Positions 50,716 to 60,070 of a stretch of 64,000 bases of DNA are shown here, one piece after another. The DNA lies in the NCBI GenBank assembly GCA_017557785.1, contig JAFYYA010000043.1, positions 1 through 64,000 of the forward strand. The letters are read 5' to 3'. Position 1 is the first letter of the stretch. The number at the start of each line of letters is the position of its first letter. Position numbers and translations under genes: made by a program. The DNA is from Salinivirgaceae bacterium (lineage in GTDB: Bacteria > Bacteroidota > Bacteroidia > Bacteroidales > SZUA-534). Below the pieces are notes generated by a model. The model was not told the origin of the DNA. It made no database searches and worked only from the letters and a program-made list of their open reading frames with translations.

Positions 50716-53019
50716 ATGAAATCGTACCTGAAATTCCTGTCGCGCAACAAGTTGTACACAGCCATTGAAGCGTTGGGGCTGATTGTGAGTCTGGCGTTTG
50801 TGATTGTGATATCGTGCTACACCTGGCAGCAGTTTGCCGTTACGCGCGAGGCTAACGACTACCAACGGCTCTACTCGCTGAATTTGGGCTATGAGGATGG
50901 TCTATTGGCTAGACCCGGCGAAATGGCTTTGGCTCTCGACCGCATACCTGGTGTTGAGGCGGGCGGACGAATCTCTTGTTATGGAACAAAAGTTAAGTAT
51001 GAAGGAAATGAACTTCCTGGGCATCCCGATATTTGCCAAATCGACCCTGTGATTTGCGATTTCTTTCAGTTCGATTTTGTCGAGGGCACAAAAGATGTGT
51101 TAAACGATAAAAAACAAGTTATTCTTGACGAGGATTTTGCAAGAAAAATATCGCCCGATATCGACCCTGTGGGACGAACAATCATTGTCTTGAGAGACAC
51201 CTGCACTGTCGGAGGCATTGTTCGCGCCAACAACCATTCCATTTTAGAAAAACACGATATTTATATGGCAATCGCCGACCCCGATGTTGCTTCCGACGGT
51301 TACTACTTTTTTATGGATGCGGTTTTTATACGCTTTCGCGAAGGCGCCGACCACGAGGCCGTTCGTACGCTGATTGACACCGTTATGCGGCGCGAATTGA
51401 ATATCGATAGGCTGTATTCGCCGTTAAGTCTGACTATTCCATACAAGGAAATCTATTTTTCACCGCGAGGCCGCCACTGCAACGCTCTCAAACACGGCAA
51501 TCTGACAATGGTTTACGTGCTGATAGCCGTTGGAATTCTGCTTTTGGCGTCGGCGCTTTTCAACTACATAAACTTGAGCGTGGCGCTTGCCGGAAAACGG
51601 GCAAAAGAAATGGCTATACGCACGGCTTTGGGCGAACGGCGCGGCGCGGTTTTCCGTCGATATATTGTTGAGGCAGTGCTGTTTACTGGTGCGTGCATTG
51701 TGTTGGCGGCGGTGCTTGCCAAAGCATTTGTGCCTGTTTTCAACCGATATGTTGCGGGTGATATCGGGCTTGATATTGCTTTCTCGCCGGCCTACATTGC
51801 GCTCTACGCTTTGCTGGCGCTGATTGTCGGACTAATATCGGGCGCCATTCCTGCTGCTATCACGTTGAGTTACAATCCCGTAGCCGTCATAAAAGGCGAG
51901 CAGCGCCGTCAGACGAAAACCGTCTTCTCACGCGTTTTCATTGTCATTCAGAACATTATCACCGTCGCGCTCATATCGCTTGCAATAGTGATGGAATTAC
52001 AATACAACCATTTGATTAATATGCCGTTAGGTGCAAATGTTGACGGACTTTATTTCATACAGTGTGGCGATGTGGGTGCCGACCAACTTGCCGCAAAGCC
52101 TTACGTTGATAAGATTGGACTTTCTGACAGTTACCCTGGTCGTATGCATATGCAAATGCAAACAGCCGTTGACGGCCGTAGTATATATATCAACACATTC
52201 AGTTGCGACAAAAATGCGTTCGATTTATTCGGATTCGAAATAGTTAGAGATTACCAAGTACCGGGCGGTAAAGGTATGTGGCTCACCGAGTCGACAGCAA
52301 ATATCTTTGCAATTGACCGGGAAAACCCGGTAAAACCGAAGGAATTGCCTTGGTTCAATAGCGATTCGCTAGTTGCCGGTATTATTAAAGATTACGCTGT
52401 ATGCAAACTGTCGGAAATGGATGGAAATCATTTTGGAATAGTAGATGTCTGCGATTTTGTTGATTATACACCCAATGCTATATTGAAACTAAACCGATTT
52501 GACACCGAAGTGCGTGCTGATTTACGGAAACTTGCAGAAGAGGAAAGTATCCGCCGCTATGGCGATACAAGAATTGCCGATATGTACGGCTATATTCCCG
52601 AACTGATTGAAAAGAGTTTGACGGAGACTCGCAATTTCATAACTCTGATAGAGTTGTTTATGCTGCTTGCCACGCTCATATCGCTTTTGGGCCTGGTGGC
52701 GATGAGCGCCTACTACGTCGGTCTGCAGACGCGTAACATTGCCGTGCGCAAGGTTTTCGGCGGCACCGTTGCAACCGAGGCGCACCGCGCAGTGCGTGAG
52801 TATATGCTGCTTGTCGGAATCGCTGTCTTGATTGGTGTTCCGGTTGCCATCTATTTTGCTAATAAGTATTTAATGCAGTTCTACTACCGGATTGACGGCT
52901 ACGGCTGGGTGTTCGCTGTGGCGGCCATAATCGCCCTTGCAATATCGTTCCTTGCCGTTCTCTCGCAAACACTCAAGGCGGCCAAAGCCAATCCTGCGGT
53001 GGAGTTGAAGAAGGAGTGA
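50716..53019 (+). CDS. FtsX/MacB-type ABC permease 3
   Basis: 767 residues, double-FtsX layout. The N-terminal 32 residues (SYLKFLSRNKLYTAIEALG) match permease 1. Motifs KRAKEMAIRTALGER, VRKVFGGTV and NPAVELKKE. The two periplasmic cores are distinct from permease 1. Last gene of the first transcription unit: a terminator follows within 60 bp. Confidence 0.9.
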   Translation: MKSYLKFLSRNKLYTAIEALGLIVSLAFVIVISCYTWQQFAVTREANDYQRLYSLNLGYEDGLLARPGEMALALDRIPGVEAGGRISCYGTKVKYEGNELPGHPDICQIDPVICDFFQFDFVEGTKDVLNDKKQVILDEDFARKISPDIDPVGRTIIVLRDTCTVGGIVRANNHSILEKHDIYMAIADPDVASDGYYFFMDAVFIRFREGADHEAVRTLIDTVMRRELNIDRLYSPLSLTIPYKEIYFSPRGRHCNALKHGNLTMVYVLIAVGILLLASALFNYINLSVALAGKRAKEMAIRTALGERRGAVFRRYIVEAVLFTGACIVLAAVLAKAFVPVFNRYVAGDIGLDIAFSPAYIALYALLALIVGLISGAIPAAITLSYNPVAVIKGEQRRQTKTVFSRVFIVIQNIITVALISLAIVMELQYNHLINMPLGANVDGLYFIQCGDVGADQLAAKPYVDKIGLSDSYPGRMHMQMQTAVDGRSIYINTFSCDKNAFDLFGFEIVRDYQVPGGKGMWLTESTANIFAIDRENPVKPKELPWFNSDSLVAGIIKDYAVCKLSEMDGNHFGIVDVCDFVDYTPNAILKLNRFDTEVRADLRKLAEEESIRRYGDTRIADMYGYIPELIEKSLTETRNFITLIELFMLLATLISLLGLVAMSAYYVGLQTRNIAVRKVFGGTVATEAHRAVREYMLLVGIAVLIGVPVAIYFANKYLMQFYYRIDGYGWVFAVAAIIALAISFLAVLSQTLKAAKANPAVELKKE

Positions 53020-53074
53020 TGGATGAATTAAATAATTGAGCATTATAAAAGTTGATATGTTTATTTGTGAAGAG

Positions 53075-53107
53075 CACGGAATCAGAATTGGTTCCGTGTT
53101 TTTTTAT
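53075..53107 (+). terminator. Terminator after permease 3
   Basis: CACGGAA-TCAGAATTGG-TTCCGTG followed by TTTTTTT. It ends the first unit before the second box array and promoter. Confidence 0.8.
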
Positions 53108-53129
53108 TTGCAGCTATATGTCAAAAACC

Positions 53130-53205
53130 TGTAAAGCAACTATAAACCCACTGTAAAAAACTTTACACTTTTTTACACTTTACAAATTATTAAAATTGTT
53201 GTAAA
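53130..53205 (+). promoter_or_regulatory. Second TGTAAA/TTTACA box array
   Basis: TGTAAA at 53130, TATAAA at 53141, TGTAAA at 53152, TTTACA at 53162, 53172 and 53179, TGTAAA at 53200. The stretch from 53123 to 53178 is nearly identical to 41492-41547 upstream of tolC. Placed about 20-95 bp before the second sigma-54-like element. Confidence 0.65.
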
Positions 53206-53221
53206 TCAGTAAAATAAAACT

Positions 53222-53238
53222 TTGGCACACACCATGTA
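53222..53238 (+). promoter_or_regulatory. Sigma-54-like promoter for the second unit (imperfect -12)
   Basis: TTGGCACACACCATGTA has a perfect -24 TGGCAC and G at -12 after N10, but T instead of C next to it. A second TTTGGCAC begins at 53244 without a matching -12. Same position relative to the boxes as the consensus promoter at 41592. Confidence 0.5.
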
Positions 53239-53407
53239 ATAAGTTTGGCACAAGAGTTTTGTAAAATGAAAAATTAAAATTTAAAAATGAAAAATGATGG
53301 GGATTAGGACTACAGACAACGGACTTCGGACAACAGACTGTTTAATGCCTAATGCCTGACACCTAACACCAAGAACTTATAACGTAAAACTTAAAAAACA
53401 TAAAACT
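53239..53407 (+). other. Long leader of the second efflux unit
   Basis: AT-rich, with repeated short words (gactacagacaacggact; cctaatgcctgacacctaacacc). No gene seen. With the small frame that follows, it separates the promoter from permease 4 by about 430 bp. Confidence 0.4.
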
Positions 53408-53530
53408 ATGATTACAACAACTATCAGAATCGAATCATGGCGCCGCAGCGGCCGCCGCTCGATGCAGCAAAACCGTCGTCACGCAATGGCTAACCAGGCT
53501 TTGACAAGCATTAAGACGATAAAAGGTTAA
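53408..53530 (+). CDS. Small basic protein (40 residues), tentative
   Basis: ATG at 53408 after an A-rich leader like those of the permease genes; TAA at 53528. The product starts MITTTIRIESWRRSGRRSM and contains nine Arg among 40 residues. No membrane helix. It would be the first gene of the second sigma-54-type unit. Not recognised. The length and basic composition leave room for chance, but codon use is in line with its neighbours. Confidence 0.4.
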   Translation: MITTTIRIESWRRSGRRSMQQNRRHAMANQALTSIKTIKG

Positions 53531-53636
53531 AAGGTTAGGGTTTAGAAGTTTAGAATTTGAAAAAACTGAACTTCTAAACTTCTTAACAGCGAAGCGACTC
53601 AACATTGAAACTTATAATTTCGAAAACTTAAAACTT

Positions 53637-53664
53637 GTACAGACGTGCCACGGCGCGTCTCTAC
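53637..53664. repeat. REP-like palindrome 4 (AGACG-type)
   Basis: GTACAGACGTGCC-AC-GGCGCGTCTCTAC, two mismatches. It sits 17 bp before the permease 4 start. Confidence 0.6.
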
Positions 53665-53681
53665 ATAAAACTAAAACAGAT

Positions 53682-56114
53682 ATGACTTCAATATTTCGAA
53701 AAGGCAAAACGACACGCGCATCGTTCATAATCAACACTTTGGGAATGGGTGTGGCCATTGCGGCGTTCTACATTCTGGCGGTGCAGGTGCATTTTATGTT
53801 CACCTACAACAAAAATCTGCCCGACCACGAGAACATCTATGTAATGCACGTTCCGCGGTTCAGCGGCGAGGGGCGTATGACATCGATTAGCCGACCACTG
53901 GCCGAGCGGCTCATCAGTGAACTGCCCGAGATTGCCGCTGGCGGTGAGTTTGGGCCGTGGGGTCAGAGTTGGCGCAGTTACAGTCTGCAAGCCGAAGGCG
54001 AACACGGAAGCGCCGAGAATGGTTTCCCGCGCAACGTGAACACCCAATTAACTCTTGTGTCGAAACCGACCATCGAAATACTTGGTTATGAGTTTATTCA
54101 GGGTTCGTGGGCCGATATGGAAGGCGACGACAGCCATCTGGCCATTTCGGAATCGCTGGCAAAGAAATTCGACCTGCAGGTGGGCGACATCATTCAAGAG
54201 AACGCCGACGATGGCAAGAAAATGTGCGAGGTGGTGGCCATCTTCAAAGATGCGCCAAAAAACAGCGACCTTGAGAGGTTCGACGTTTTATGTGATATTT
54301 GCAACGAATCTATAGACAGTTGGAGCGAGGGCAGTTTCACCTACATTGTGAAACCCGCCGCCGGACTTACACCCGACGACCTTGACCGCGCCGCCGACAC
54401 CCGCCTACGCCGCGCCTGGACCGAGGGCGGTTTCTTCCCCGAATGGTTCGGCACTCCTGAAGACGCCGAGGAACTTGAAGAGGCTATGGGTGAGGTGAAT
54501 GTCAAATTCATTCCCATTGCCGACCTATATTTTTCCGAAATAGGGTCGAACTATATGCGCCAAGGTAACAAGGGTATGGCCTACGGTTGGATTGCCATCG
54601 CTTTGCTCATCTTGTTTGTGGCCATCATCAACTATGTGAATATGTTTTTTGCGCTGGTGCCGGTGAAAATGCGTGGCATCAACACCCGCAAGATACTGGG
54701 CAGCAGCCGCGCGAGCCTGACAATGAGCGTGGTTTTGGAGGCTGTGACAATGACGGCGGTGGCGGTTGGCGTGGCGGCCGTTCTGATTCTTCTGCTGCAG
54801 ACGACAACCTACGCTGGCCTTATGGCAAGCAGCATATCAATGGCTCGGAACGCTGGCGTGGCCGTGCTTTGCGCTGTTGGCGCCATTGTGGTGGCCGTGG
54901 GTTCGAGCCTTTACCCCGCGCTCTACATCACATCGTTTGAGCCCGCGTTTGCGCTCAAGGCGAATTTCGGCGCAAGTCAAACAGGCAGAACTCTGCGCTA
55001 TGCGCTTGTTATGGTGCAGTTTACGGTTGCCATCGCATTCATTATTATGACAATTTTGGTCGATATTCAGAACCGATTCCTGCTGAAACACGATATGGGC
55101 TTCGACCGCGAGAACATTGTGGTGGCGCACGTGTCGAACAAAGTGGGCAACGAGACAACCACCGTTGAGTCGGCGCTGAAACAGAATCCGCAGGTGAAAG
55201 ACGTGGCTTGGGGCGACGACAGGTTAGTGTATTGGGGACGAATGTCGTGGGGAAGGCAGATTGACGGCAACCAATGTCTGTGGGATGTGTATCCGTGTTC
55301 GTGGAATATGCTTGATTTTCTGGGGATTGAGATTGTGGAAGGCCGCAACTTCACGCAGTCTGACACGCAAACCGAGACGGGCGTATTCATCTTCAATGAG
55401 ACGACCCGCAATCAGTACGGCTTCACGCCTGGGAAAATGATTCCTGGTCACACCGATAAAGACGCCGAGATTGTCGGCATCTGCAAAGATTTCAACGCCT
55501 GGCCAATGAGCCAAGCCGTCCGCCCGTACTGCTTCTACGTTTGGGGCGACAACGGCTATCGTCCTTGCACCGAACTGTTTGTACGCACGACCGCGAGCGC
55601 CGATATCCGCGAGGTTTTCAAACACATTGAGCGGACCGTTATGGGCTTCGACGAGAAACTCACCGCCGAAGACATCAATGTGCATCTGTTCGACAACGAC
55701 TTGCAACAATTATACACTGACGTCGCAAAATTCGCGAAACTGACTCGTATGCTGTCGATTATCACCATCATCATTGCGCTTCTGGGCGTGTTCGGGCTGG
55801 TGCTTTTCGAGACCGAATACCGCCGCAAGGAGATTGGCATCCGCCGCGTGAACGGCGCCACCATTGCCGACGTGCTGCGAATGTTCAACCGCCGCTATGT
55901 GCTGATTGTGCTGGCTTGCTTCGGCATTGCCGCGCCTGTCAGTTATGTGGTCATAAGCGCCTATCTGCAGCAGTTCGCCTACCGCACGCCTATGCACTTG
56001 TGGGTGTTCTTGGTGGCCCTGCTGGCGGTGCTGACCTTGACGGTGGTCATTGTGACGCTGCGCTCGCTGCGGGCGGCCACTTGCAATCCGGTGGAATCAC
56101 TTCGCAGTGAATAA
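53682..56114 (+). CDS. FtsX/MacB-type ABC permease 4
   Basis: 810 residues, double-FtsX layout. The N-terminus (SIFRKGKTTRASFIINTLGMG) is different from permeases 1, 3 and 5. Helix 1 near 20-38, helices near 300-435, second half from about 450 and a last bundle from about 690. Motifs VKMRGINTRKILGSS, YRRKEIGIRRVNGAT and NPVESLRSE. The end motif resembles permease 2 (NPVESLRNE), whereas 1, 3 and 5 end in LKKE, so the five fall into two subgroups. Confidence 0.9.
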   Translation: MTSIFRKGKTTRASFIINTLGMGVAIAAFYILAVQVHFMFTYNKNLPDHENIYVMHVPRFSGEGRMTSISRPLAERLISELPEIAAGGEFGPWGQSWRSYSLQAEGEHGSAENGFPRNVNTQLTLVSKPTIEILGYEFIQGSWADMEGDDSHLAISESLAKKFDLQVGDIIQENADDGKKMCEVVAIFKDAPKNSDLERFDVLCDICNESIDSWSEGSFTYIVKPAAGLTPDDLDRAADTRLRRAWTEGGFFPEWFGTPEDAEELEEAMGEVNVKFIPIADLYFSEIGSNYMRQGNKGMAYGWIAIALLILFVAIINYVNMFFALVPVKMRGINTRKILGSSRASLTMSVVLEAVTMTAVAVGVAAVLILLLQTTTYAGLMASSISMARNAGVAVLCAVGAIVVAVGSSLYPALYITSFEPAFALKANFGASQTGRTLRYALVMVQFTVAIAFIIMTILVDIQNRFLLKHDMGFDRENIVVAHVSNKVGNETTTVESALKQNPQVKDVAWGDDRLVYWGRMSWGRQIDGNQCLWDVYPCSWNMLDFLGIEIVEGRNFTQSDTQTETGVFIFNETTRNQYGFTPGKMIPGHTDKDAEIVGICKDFNAWPMSQAVRPYCFYVWGDNGYRPCTELFVRTTASADIREVFKHIERTVMGFDEKLTAEDINVHLFDNDLQQLYTDVAKFAKLTRMLSIITIIIALLGVFGLVLFETEYRRKEIGIRRVNGATIADVLRMFNRRYVLIVLACFGIAAPVSYVVISAYLQQFAYRTPMHLWVFLVALLAVLTLTVVIVTLRSLRAATCNPVESLRSE

Positions 56115-56120
56115 TTGAAG

Positions 56121-56138
56121 TCCCGATAGTTATCGAGA
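56121..56138. repeat. Small palindrome TCCCGATA-GT-TATCGAGA
   Basis: 8-bp inverted repeat with one mismatch between permeases 4 and 5. Of the CCCGATAG/TATCGGG kind, different from the AGACG elements before the other permeases. Confidence 0.5.
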
Positions 56139-56186
56139 TGAATGATTGAATAATTGAAAATGTAAAATTTATAATTGATAATTGAA

Positions 56187-58541
56187 ATGAAAAGTTTCTG
56201 GAATTTCTTGAAAAAGAACAAATTGTATGGTTTTGTAAACCTTGTCGGACTGACGGTTTCAATGGCGTTTGTGCTGTTGCTGGCGGCGTATGTCCAACGG
56301 CAGTTGACAACCGACTCATTTCAAAAGAATGCCGACCGCACCTATCTGATTGCCAACGATGCGCAACTATGTTCGGCTTATTGGCTCGACAAACATCTGA
56401 AGAACAATTTCCCTGAAATTGAAAAAAGCTGCTGTGTGGCGAATATGTCTTCGGCGTGTGAATTTGAGTTGGACGGAGCCACCGTCTACGGAAGCCTGAC
56501 TTGCGCTGACAGCAACTTCTTCGATATTTTCAGTTACGAACTGGTTGCTGGCAACAAATCAGACTGGCACGTGTCGGCCGACCAATGTATGATAAGCCAA
56601 AAGTTTGCCAATACTTATTTTGCTGACAAAGAGCCGCTTGGACAGGTAATCACCCTAAAAGACAATAACGGCGACTTTTCGCTCACCATTTGCGGTGTTT
56701 ACAGCGATTTTGGCAATTCAATTCTGAAAACACCCGATGTGTTGGCTCGGGGCGATGTGATGCCGAAATGCAACCCGTCGCACGATGAGAGAATGAGTAA
56801 CGCTGGCGCTGGCATCTGTTTCGTTATGGCTTATCCGCAAGCCGACCTTCAGGCGCGGCAGAACGATATGCTTGACTGGATGGAAGAGAACTATTGGGTT
56901 TATTCTGCCGCGTACGACAAAGTTCGAATGATTCCTTTGCGCGATGTCTATTTTCTAAAAGAGGCTAACGGAGACTGGACTGGCACTCTGCACCTTGGCA
57001 ACCGCACTTTTGTAACTCTTCTGCTCGCAATGTGCCTTCTTCTGCTTGCGTTTGCAGTGCTCAACTATGTGAATATGAGCACAGCGCTTATGGGCTTCCG
57101 TGCCAAAGAGATGGCAACGCGGCGGCTGGTGGGTGCTGGCAAAGGTGGAATCTTCCTGAAAATCATTGCTGAAAGCACCGTTGTCTGCTTCATATCGATG
57201 CTACTGGCCGTTGTGCTGGGCGAACTCTTTGCCCCTGCAGCATCACGATTGTTGAATTATCAGGTTTCAGTCTTTGGTGCCGTCTCGCCCGTGAGCATAC
57301 TGCTTGTGCTGGCATTCATCGTTGTTTTGGGATTCGTGGCCGGACTTGTGCCTGCTCTGCTCATACAAAAGACACAACCAATCGAGATTGTGCGTGGCAC
57401 GCTTCGGCGCAAGACCAAAACCGTTTACAGCCGCGTTATTATTGTGGTTCAGAACGTTGTGGCTGTAGTGATGCTTGTGGCGGCGCTCACAATGTGGCTT
57501 CAGATTCGCCATATGATTAACGCCGATTTAGGCTACAACACCAAAGATATCCTTGTATTTGAAAATGATTTATATACAACGGGTGAACTTCGTCCAGTGA
57601 TTGATAAACTGAATGCGACGTCGTGCGTCGAGATGGTCGGTTTGGGCAATGGCATCCCGCTTGAGCACACCAACAACTTTACTATGAAGATGGAAGATGA
57701 CAGTTGGGTGTCATTCCAAGAGATACAAGGCGATGACAACTATTTCCGGATTCTGGGGTTGAGAGAGAAACAGGACAATCATTTGGGACAGAAACAAGGT
57801 GAAAATGACGACCAATGGATTACTTGGCTTAATGAGTACGCATTTAAGCAGATAGGTATCGACGAAACGGCTTCTGAATTTGTCTCACCAGGCAACGGCA
57901 CAATCCAGATAGGCGGAATCTATTACGATTTCAAGATTCAACCGCTTGAAGCCCGCCAATGTGCAGCAATGATTACAAACTGGGGCGAGAGTTCTGATAA
58001 CGACTATCCCTGGACGATGATTATCAAGACAACAGGCGACCACGCCACTGCCCGTCAGCAGGTTGAGGCTGCATTCAAGTCGGTATTCCCCGATAAAATC
58101 TTCGAAGCCAAGTATATAGAGGAAATAATCGAGCAGGGCTTCCGCGACGAGCGCCGTGTGCTCAGCGTGGTGTTCATTTTCACTCTGTTGTCAATTCTGG
58201 TGTCGGCTTTGGGTTTGTTTGCAATGAGTTCGTACTATATGCAGCAGGAGATTCGGAGCGTGTCGGTCAAGAAGGTGTTTGGTGCCGAATACAGTGGTGT
58301 GTTGCGCGAACTCGTGCTGTCGTTTATGAAGATGGTTGGTGTGGCCTTTGTTCTGGGCATTCCGTTAGGATGGTACGTTATGAACCGCTGGCTTTCCGGT
58401 TTCGGCCACCGCATCGACCTGTACTGGTGGATTTTCGCCCTTGCCGGACTTACCGTGGCGCTGATTGCCGCCGCGTCGGTGCTCTACCAAAGCGTGAAAA
58501 CCGCAAGCACCAATCCTGCAGATGCGCTGAAGAAAGAATGA
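56187..58541 (+). CDS. FtsX/MacB-type ABC permease 5
   Basis: 784 residues from ATG 56187 (MKSFWNFLKKNKLYGFVNLVG), chosen over an in-frame ATG 12 bp upstream because the family begins MKS. Double-FtsX layout. Motifs FRAKEMATRRLVGAG, SVKKVFGAE and NPADALKKE. Belongs to the LKKE-ending subgroup with permeases 1 and 3. It ends 146 bp before the response regulator gene with no terminator between, so regulator and kinase are probably co-transcribed with it. Confidence 0.9.
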   Translation: MKSFWNFLKKNKLYGFVNLVGLTVSMAFVLLLAAYVQRQLTTDSFQKNADRTYLIANDAQLCSAYWLDKHLKNNFPEIEKSCCVANMSSACEFELDGATVYGSLTCADSNFFDIFSYELVAGNKSDWHVSADQCMISQKFANTYFADKEPLGQVITLKDNNGDFSLTICGVYSDFGNSILKTPDVLARGDVMPKCNPSHDERMSNAGAGICFVMAYPQADLQARQNDMLDWMEENYWVYSAAYDKVRMIPLRDVYFLKEANGDWTGTLHLGNRTFVTLLLAMCLLLLAFAVLNYVNMSTALMGFRAKEMATRRLVGAGKGGIFLKIIAESTVVCFISMLLAVVLGELFAPAASRLLNYQVSVFGAVSPVSILLVLAFIVVLGFVAGLVPALLIQKTQPIEIVRGTLRRKTKTVYSRVIIVVQNVVAVVMLVAALTMWLQIRHMINADLGYNTKDILVFENDLYTTGELRPVIDKLNATSCVEMVGLGNGIPLEHTNNFTMKMEDDSWVSFQEIQGDDNYFRILGLREKQDNHLGQKQGENDDQWITWLNEYAFKQIGIDETASEFVSPGNGTIQIGGIYYDFKIQPLEARQCAAMITNWGESSDNDYPWTMIIKTTGDHATARQQVEAAFKSVFPDKIFEAKYIEEIIEQGFRDERRVLSVVFIFTLLSILVSALGLFAMSSYYMQQEIRSVSVKKVFGAEYSGVLRELVLSFMKMVGVAFVLGIPLGWYVMNRWLSGFGHRIDLYWWIFALAGLTVALIAAASVLYQSVKTASTNPADALKKE

Positions 58542-58687
58542 GAAATGGTGAATCGAAGTTGAGAAAGTTTAGAATCTCAACCTTCTCAACAGCGAAGCGC
58601 TAAACCTTCTAAACCTTAAAAACAATATATTTGTGAGCAGAAATTAACGCGCGATTTGGTGCGCAACTATCACTAATACCGATATTT

Positions 58688-60070
58688 ATGGCTTCCAAAA
58701 CAGGAAAAATCCTTGTTGTTGACGACAACGCTAGCATTCGGCAAACGCTGAAACTGCTTCTGCCACTGCATTTTGCACGGGTTGAGACACTTCCGTCGCC
58801 TTCGACGCTCATTGCCACCATAGGCACATTCAAGCCCGACGTGGTGCTGCTCGATATGAATTTCAAAACCGAGGTGAACACAGGAAACGAAGGCCTGTAC
58901 TGGACTCGCGAACTGAAAGAGATTGCGCCGCAAATCGAGATTGTGCTTTTCACGGCCTACGCCGACATTGAACTGGCGGTGGAAGGAATGAAGCGCGGCG
59001 CGTTCGATTTTGTTGTGAAGCCGTGGGATAACGCAAAACTGGTTTCGGTGCTGACAGCGGCCTGCAACAAGGCGGCGCAGAACGCTGGCGGCGGCTCGTC
59101 GCGCCAAGCGAAAAAGACTGCCGAAGCACGCACAGCCGCATCAAAGGCTGGCGCCGATATGTTCTGGGGGACAAGTCCTGCAATGGAACAAATCCGACGC
59201 ACCGTTGAGAAGATTGCGCCGACTGACGCCACCGTGCTCATTACGGGCGAGAACGGAACGGGTAAAGACGTAATGGCTAGGCAGATACACGCCTTGAGTG
59301 CTCGCAACGGCAAGCCAATGGTGGCCGTCGATGCGGGAGCCATTCCCGAAACGCTGTTCGAGAGCGAACTATTCGGCCACGTGAAAGGCGCCTTCACCGA
59401 CGCCCACACCGACCACGAAGGCCGTTTTGAGCAGGCCAACGGCGGCACGCTCTTCCTTGACGAAGTGGGCAATCTGCCGCTTCATCTGCAGGCCAAACTG
59501 TTGAGAGCCATACAGTCGCGCAGCATTGTGCGGGTGGGCGGGACACAGCCTGTGGCCGTCGATATTCGCCTAATCTGCGCCACCAATATGAACCTTGAGC
59601 AGTTGGTGGCCGAGGGGCATTTCCGCGAGGACCTTTACTACCGCATAAACACCGTGCACATTGAGTTGCCGCCTTTGCGAAACCGCGCGTCCGACATTAT
59701 TCCGCTTGCCGAACGGTTCCTGGCCGACAACGCCGTGAAGTACCATCGTAGCCTTACGGGAATCGACGAGCGTGCGCAGCAAATGCTCACCAACCACCGC
59801 TGGAACGGCAACATTCGCGAGTTGCAGAACTGCATTGAGAAGGCGGTGATTATGTCGGAAGGCACAACGCTGACTGGCAGCGATTTGCAACTGAACGCCA
59901 CCCGCACCGACGACCTTTCGGCGGGCCTGGGCCGATACAGCGACGAAGACGAAGAACAGATTGTGCGCCAAGCCGTTAGCCGTTGCCGCGGCAATGTTTC
60001 GGCGGCAGCCAAAATGCTGAACATCAGTCGCCCGACACTCTACGCAAAAATGAAAAAATACGGATTATGA
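58688..60070 (+). CDS. NtrC-type sigma-54-dependent response regulator
   Basis: 460 residues. Receiver domain (1-125) with VVDD, Asp56 in LLDMNF, Thr in FTAYAD and Lys111 in VVKPW. AAA+ domain (about 155-395) with Walker A GENGTGKD (187-194), the sigma-54 loop as GAFTDA (234-239; classical form GAFTGA) and Walker B TLFLDEVG. C-terminal Fis-type helix-turn-helix (about 420-460, GNVSAAAKMLNISRPTLYAKM). It should activate sigma-54 promoters from upstream sites. The TGTAAA arrays and sigma-54 elements of this cluster are the obvious targets. The stop overlaps the kinase start (ATGA). Confidence 0.95.
   Translation: MASKTGKILVVDDNASIRQTLKLLLPLHFARVETLPSPSTLIATIGTFKPDVVLLDMNFKTEVNTGNEGLYWTRELKEIAPQIEIVLFTAYADIELAVEGMKRGAFDFVVKPWDNAKLVSVLTAACNKAAQNAGGGSSRQAKKTAEARTAASKAGADMFWGTSPAMEQIRRTVEKIAPTDATVLITGENGTGKDVMARQIHALSARNGKPMVAVDAGAIPETLFESELFGHVKGAFTDAHTDHEGRFEQANGGTLFLDEVGNLPLHLQAKLLRAIQSRSIVRVGGTQPVAVDIRLICATNMNLEQLVAEGHFREDLYYRINTVHIELPPLRNRASDIIPLAERFLADNAVKYHRSLTGIDERAQQMLTNHRWNGNIRELQNCIEKAVIMSEGTTLTGSDLQLNATRTDDLSAGLGRYSDEDEEQIVRQAVSRCRGNVSAAAKMLNISRPTLYAKMKKYGL

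Noticed and set aside
53244-53262. Second TTTGGCAC as another sigma-54 promoter
   Set aside because: No G(C/T) at N10; the next G is two bases too far. The 53222 element fits better.
53408-58541. Horizontal acquisition of permeases 4 and 5
   Set aside because: Base composition, codon use, leader style and regulatory sequence match permeases 1-3; internal duplication explains it better.
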